Source of the DNA: Azolla caroliniana
Lineage: Eukaryota > Polypodiophyta
DNA length: 64,000 nucleotides
Assembly: GCA_043228905.1 (NCBI GenBank)
Contig: JBHGNT010000015.1
Span: 17,856,001-17,920,000, forward strand
Reading direction: 5' to 3'
The notes under the pieces: model-generated
Seen by the model: only the letters and a program-made list of their open reading frames with translations
What the model was told of the DNA's origin: nothing
Database searches by the model: none
Shown: positions 58,754-64,000 of the stretch, in pieces
Position numbering within the stretch: the stretch's first letter is position 1
Layout: each line of letters begins with the position of its first letter
Position numbers and translations under genes: made by a program

Positions 58754-61700
58754 ATGGATAAAGGCATGGCTACGTCGCTCTCGGTGGAAAAGCTCGACAG
58801 GAGCAACTACGCATCCTGGTCTTACGAGATGCACCAGTACCTGCTTGGACACGGGTACTGGAGTTATGTCGAAGGAGCGAATGATGCGGCGCCAGACTCG
58901 ACACACAAGGACTTCTCGGTATGGGAACAAGCGGCAAGCAGGGTGATGTACTGCTTCGCATCCAGTGTCGGCGATCAGCTGCTCAGCCACATCCGTGACG
59001 CCAAGACACCGAAGGATGCTTGGGGGAACCTGAAAAAGGTTTTCGCCGCAAGCACCAGTGCCCGGAAGCTGCAACTCAGACAGGAGTTGAGCAATGTTCG
59101 ACAGAAGAACATGTCCATGGTAGACTACACGGGCCGGATAAAGGAGATTTGCGACTCACTCGCCTCTATCAATGTTACCGTAGAGGAAGACGAGATGGTG
59201 CAGGTATGTCTCGGAGGCCTGACGTCCAAGTTCGGAGCGTTCCAGACTGCGGTGTGTACAAGGGAGAATACCCCCTCATTCTTCGACTTACAATCGATGC
59301 TCCTTGTAGAGGAGAACCACGTCGGTGCATCTACCAGTGCATCCCCGGACAGCCGAATGCTGTACACGAGAACGGATCGGTTCCGTGGGCGTGGTGGAAG
59401 AGGTGGGTTGGCACGCAATGGAGGCGGCCGGCAAGAGCAGGAACGAAGGCACTATGAGCGTGCCGACAGCAGTTCTGGGACTTCCACAAGCAGGGGGAGT
59501 CAAGGCGGTGCCGGAGGCCGGCAAGACAAATCTGCTACGGAATGCTGGTACTGTGGCAAAAAAGGCCACAGGGAAAGCGAGTGCTGGAGAAAGTGTGCCG
59601 ATTCAGACAGATCCGGATCCGGCAAGACCGGTAAGGATGGCCGACAAAACTCGCACTACGCAAACGGATCAGGAGGATCCGGAACCGGAAAGGCCGGTAA
59701 GGGGCCAGCCTTGGTGATGAATCACAAGGCAAACTCAATGAAGAAGACCACTTCCAAAACGGAGGAAGTGTGTTATGTTGATTCCGGCGCGTCGAACCAC
59801 ATGACGAGCCACAAAGAGTGGTTCTCCTTTCTGGAGAAACTGGATCAACCAGGAGTAGTCGAAATTGGAGACGACACTCCTCACCCAATCGTGCACGTCG
59901 AAGAAGTCCCTCTAAGCCACGTCGGACAGAAAGGGAAGCTGATGAACGTATTACACGTTCCGACAATCACGAAGAACCTGGTGTCCGTCAGTCAGATTGT
60001 CGACCTGGGGATGCACGTGCGGTTTACGCACCTTGGGTGCTTCATTGAGGATGAGGGCGAAGTCATTGCGCAAGGGCGCAGAGACGGGAGGATGTTTATC
60101 CTCAACACCAATGACTTAGGCACCGCTCTGTTCGCGGAACGACAGAAGGTCGAGTTGGACATCGACCTGTGGCACAAGCGGATAGGCCACGTCAACTACC
60201 GGAGGCTTCAAGATCTGCAAACGAAACATGTCATTTTCGGTTTGCCGAAGTTCAACGGCCGGAGAGCCGAAATTTGTGAAGCCTGCCAACTTGGGAAGCA
60301 ACACCGGCTTCCATCCCCCACCGAATGGAACCGGAGCCGTAACAAGCTCGATCTCATCCATTCGGATGTGTGGGGACCAGCACAAAGTGTAAGCCTTGGC
60401 GGGAGCCGGTACTTCGTCTCCTTCATCGACAACTATACTCGACATACTTGGATCTACCTCATTGAGCGGAAGAGCGAAGTCTTCGACTGTTTCCGGAGCC
60501 TCCAGAAGATGGTGGAACGGGAATCGGAGAGGAAGATCAAATGCCTTCGGTCGGATGGCGGAAAGGAATATTTTTCCGGCCAATTCACTAGTTATCTGCA
60601 GCAGAAGGGAATTCGGCGAGAGTTCAGCTGCAGATACACATCGGAGCAAAACGGTGTGGCCGAAAGGAAGAACCGAACACTCGTCGAAGCGGCAAGGACA
60701 ATGCTGGAGGAGAAGAGCATGCCCCGGTTCTACTGGGCGGAGGCGGTCCAGACGACCGTCTACATACAAAACCGCATTGGTGACAAGGTGTCAGCTCATG
60801 AGCTATATTTCGGGCGCAAGCCGAACTTAAGACACCTTCGGATATTCGGCAGCATAGCGTATGTGCATGTGCCGGATCAGAAGCGGAGAAAGCTGGATGC
60901 AAAATCGGAAAAATGCATCCTAGTCGGCTATGCTCAAGAGCAAAAGGGGTATAAGTGCTATAACCCCCGGATGAAGGAAGTCCGAGTTAGCCGGGATGTC
61001 GAGTTCGATGAATCGGCATCTTGGTACTCCGTACCGACTCTGACTTCCGATCCCGACCCAATGCCGGAAGATCAGGCCAATGAGCCTGAATTAGCCCTGG
61101 CAGAGGATGATGAAGCCGGGACTCAAGATGAGAGTCCAGAATCGTTACGGTTGAGTGGACCGAACGAGCGACTGAGTCGGTTGGACCAGTCGGATGAAGA
61201 GACGGTAAGTGGTGGAGACTCTGCCGTGCTCTCCCCGCGCAAGGCACCGAGGAAACGGTTCACGCGCAAAGAGAAGGGGAAGAGGAAGATGCAGGTATTC
61301 GAAACCGGCAACGATGAGTCGGATCGGTGCGTATCCGACTCCGAAAAGGAGAAAGGCGGATCTTCGGCAACGAAGACCGAACTGTCCAAGAAGGGCCTCA
61401 AATCAGGTGACGGTGCGTTGCGCCGATTAACCCGCCAGAAGGATCCCGTCATGCGGTACGGTTACAATGAATACATGGCGCATCATTATGCGTACATGAC
61501 TAAGGTGACAGAAGTGCGTGAGCCGGAGAGCTACGCAGAAGCGGCAAAGGACGCAAATTGGCGTGCCGCTATGGACGAAGAAATGCGGGCACTCGATGCC
61601 AACGAAACTTGGGACCTAGTTGATCCTCCCGTCACTGTAAACCGATCGGATGCAAGTGGGTGTACAAGGTCAAGTACAACGCCGACGGTTCTGTTAACCG

Positions 61701-63473
61701 ATACAAAGCCCGGTTAGTGGCGAAGGGATACGCGCAGACCCACGGAATCGACTACGACGAGACCTTCGCTCCTGTGGCGAAGATGACGACGGTTCGTGTG
61801 GTATTGGCGGTTGCTGCGGCAAGGGGGTGGCATCTTCACCAGATGGATGTGAAGAACGCCTTCCTTCAAGGAGAGCTTGAAGAAGAAGTCTTTATGACTC
61901 AGCCCTCGGATTTCACTCGGAGATGAACAAGTCGGCGGTATGCCGACTGAAGAAGTCGCTTTACGGCTTGAAGCAAGCCCCCCGAGCTTGGAACGCGAAG
62001 ATCACGCACCTGTTGCGTAAGCTGGGGTTTGCTGTCTCTAAGTCGGACTCTTCGTTATTCATCCGGCAAGGCTCTAACGGTCCGGTATGTATACTCTTGT
62101 ATGTGGATGATTTAGTCATCACCGGACCGGGTCTTCCCGAAATCAACCGCGTCAAGTCCCAGTTGTCGGACGCATTCGAAATGAAGGACCTGGGGGACCT
62201 TCATTATTTTCTTGAGATCGAAGTGATCCGGACCCCCGACGACATATTGCTCTCACAACGACATTACGTGTTGAATATGCTGTATAAGTTCGGCATGACA
62301 GATTGCCGACCTGTCTCCACACCCCTGGACCGGAACCAGAAGCTCCGTCCCAACTCTAGACCGGCCTGCAATGAGAAACGGTTCCGACAGGTTGTCGGAA
62401 GCCTGATCTACTTAACCATCACCCGACCCGACATCAGCTATCCGGTCGGCATGGTAAGTCAGTTCATGCAGAAGCCAACCATGGAGCACCTTCAGTGTGC
62501 GCAACGAATATTACAGTATGTCAGCGGCACTAAGGACCGGGGACTGCTATACCGGCGAGGTATACCCGAAGAGCTTGTCGGTTACACCGATGCTGACTGG
62601 GCTGGCGATGCGTCTGATCGCCGCTCCACTTCCGGCTACATGTTCTCCATAGGTAGCGCGACCGTTGCGTGGAGCAGCAAGAAGCAGCCCACAGTGGCTT
62701 TGTCAAGCACTAAGGCTGAGTACCGGGCCGCTACCGTAGCCACTTGTGAAGCCATCTGGCTTCGGCGACTGTTGCGAGACTTGCGGATCGAGGTACCGAC
62801 CCCGATCCCGATTTACTGCGATAACATGAGCAGCCTGCAGCTCGCCAGGAACCCTGTGTTCCATGCTCGCACAAAGCACATCGAGGTGCACTACCACTTT
62901 GTGCGTGAGCGGGTCCTGAGCGGTGAAGTTGACCTACGGTATGTTCATACGGATCGGCAAGTTGCCGACATCTTCACCAAGCCGCTCGGATCGGACAAGT
63001 TGGAGCACTTTACTGACATGCTTGGTATTCAGCATCTCGACGTGCCGCACTTGAGGGGGAGAAGCAAGGGCAAAGTCTCTACCGAAACTGGCAAAGACAA
63101 AAAACCTGTTGAACCCGTCGGTAAGAGGAGAGCCGGAAGAAGAGGAGACAAGAAGATGAAGGAAGCCGAGTCGACGAAGGAAGTCGACACATCTGAACAG
63201 GTCGGAGCAAGCGGTTGTGAAGAAGAGTTGTGCACTCAGGAAGAGAAGTGCATGCTGTGCGGAGGTCATCACGACGGTACTGACCATGATGCGGAGTCGA
63301 ATGAAGAATTCGATTTCGGTACACCGGCTGAAGAAGCCGAGGGAAGCATGGAGAAGGCCAAGACTCGGAAGTGGTCCGATGTGGTGAGAGGCCTGAAGCC
63401 GGAAGTTGAATTGGAGTGTACCGATTCGGACAAGAGCTGGAACGAGTCGGAGACAGCTGACTCGGATCAATAG
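58754..63473 (+). pseudogene. copia gag-pol with two frame breaks and a C-terminal extension
   Basis: From ATG 58754: gag (LDRSNYASWSYEMHQYLLG), CCHC knuckle (CWYCGKKGHRESEC), protease (YVDSGASNHMT), integrase zinc finger (WHKRIGHVNY; CEACQLGKQHR), DDE core (HSDVWG; RSDGGKEYF; NGVAERKN), linker, RT ([25 protein letters not shown]) and RNase H (YTDADWAGDASDRRSTSGY; SSTKAEYRA; HYHFVRERV). The frame changes by one base near 61645 and again near 61907, so the RT palm (61660-61926) is in a different frame from what precedes and follows. After RNase H the frame runs about 150 residues further through an acidic and lysine-rich tail with CMLCGGHHDGTDH, a zinc-ribbon-like cluster. Every catalytic motif is present, but a full Pol needs two frame corrections. 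Confidence 0.93.
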
Positions 63474-63794
63474 ATGGACCCGGATGAGTCGGATCGACTG
63501 AAGGCCAAGGGGACACGGGCACAGCGGAAGTTGATGCCATCATGGGAGAACCGACGGATCGGCAAGCGCCGGAGTCACAGCAACGTGAGTGCTGAGATGG
63601 GCCTATTGAGCAGACATGCTGACCGAGAGGGTCGAGGCGCGCAGAACCGAGAGGGTCGCGGCAAACGGGACCGGACCGGACGAGGAGCGCGAGCAAGGCG
63701 TAGTGACGTCAGGAGAAGTCGGTTGGAAGAACTGACTGCCACAGAGGTCGACACTACGACCCCACCTCAGGTTGAGCTTGAGGGGGAGTGTTGA
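63474..63794 (+). CDS. small arginine-rich ORF between pol and the 3' LTR
   Basis: ATG 63474 follows the pol stop (TAG 63471-63473) without a gap. The 106-residue product is strongly basic in its middle (GRGKRDRTGRGARARRSDVR) and ends inside the first bases of the 3' LTR, passing through the purine tract. No family is recognised. Copy D has a shorter, broken equivalent with a recognisable end (QVELEGE-like). It may be coding, or just an open stretch of GC-rich untranslated sequence. Confidence 0.35.
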   Translation: MDPDESDRLKAKGTRAQRKLMPSWENRRIGKRRSHSNVSAEMGLLSRHADREGRGAQNREGRGKRDRTGRGARARRSDVRRSRLEELTATEVDTTTPPQVELEGEC

Positions 63795-64000
63795 GCGACA
63801 AGCTCAACCGGAGCCGGATCGGCTGAATAAGCCGGAGCCGGTAAGCGAGACGGATCGGGCGAAACGGATCGGTATGACGGTGAGCAACCGAACCGGCAAG
63901 CAGTGGAGGCCGGGTGCAATCCGTAACCGGAAGTCCAATCGGAAGCCTAGTATAGGATAGACTACTAGGTAGCTATAGTCTCGTAGTAAGTGTCAGATGA
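63789..64000 (+). repeat. 3' LTR of copia copy E (partial)
   Basis: It starts TGTTGAGCGACAAGCTC after the purine tract GAGGGGGAG (63780-63788) and matches the first 212 bp of the 5' LTR with about six mismatches. It is cut by the window edge. Confidence 0.95.

Larger units (their letters stand above)
58263..64000 (+). mobile_element. Ty1/copia copy E, nearly complete (3' LTR cut by the window end)
   Basis: 5' LTR, initiator-Met PBS, gag-pol, an extra ORF, purine tract and the start of the 3' LTR are all present. The first 212 bp of the two LTRs differ at about six positions by eye (near 97% identity), so the insertion is fairly young. Copies A, B, C and D are older, minus-strand members of the same family, making it the most abundant repeat here. 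The target duplication cannot be checked. Confidence 0.93.

Noticed and set aside
1-64000. CRISPR arrays, bacterial operons, rRNA or organelle genes
   Set aside because: None seen. Tandem repeats here lack unique spacers of constant length, and the gene content is eukaryotic nuclear.

Overview
The window is nuclear DNA of a seed plant. The evidence is a multi-exon PCH2/TRIP13-type AAA+ ATPase gene with GT-AG introns, an intronless MOT1-type molybdate transporter gene, and a dense cover of nested plant LTR retrotransposons, a LINE and a hAT-like MITE. I cannot name the species. A Penelope-like element (PLE) is notable because the PLE family I know of from seed plants is the conifer Dryad group, so a gymnosperm is possible but not shown.

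Region by region. 1-7343: the end of an unidentified LTR element, then a minus-strand Ty1/copia element (copy A) split by the 5' LTR and gag of a gypsy-like element. 7344-11417: a decayed gag, an unrecognised ORF, tRNA-promoter-like repeats, a 31-bp palindromic tandem array and a solo LTR with TSD. 11418-21715: a minus-strand LINE cut by a complete plus-strand Ty3/gypsy chromovirus (13726-20842; identical-looking LTRs; TSD CGGGG). 21716-24474: AT-rich DNA, a decayed gypsy pol and an LTR. 24475-31475: copia copy B, interrupted by a Penelope-like retroelement (26443-28888) with a 12-bp TSD and a hammerhead ribozyme motif. 32960-36810: copia copies C/D in a head-to-tail array sharing one LTR. 38388-48160: PCH2 gene, minus strand. 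48161-54433: mostly non-coding. 54434-55846: MOT1 gene, minus strand. 58263-64000: nearly complete copia element (copy E) inserted in a short gag-like ORF; its 3' LTR runs off the window.

The only two genes I regard as host genes are PCH2 (meiotic HORMA-domain remodelling) and the molybdate transporter. They are unrelated in function and about 6 kb apart. Everything else is mobile DNA in several layers: PLE in copia B, gypsy in LINE, solo LTRs in older LTRs, copia E in a gag-like ORF.

The strongest unexpected signal is the PLE: an RT with intact catalytic motifs, a precise 12-bp target duplication, no recognisable GIY-YIG endonuclease, and about 200 bp past its stop codon a sequence that fits a minimal type I hammerhead ribozyme. 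Also notable are two reading-frame breaks shared by copia copies A and E, and a recently inserted gypsy element that already carries two nonsense codons.
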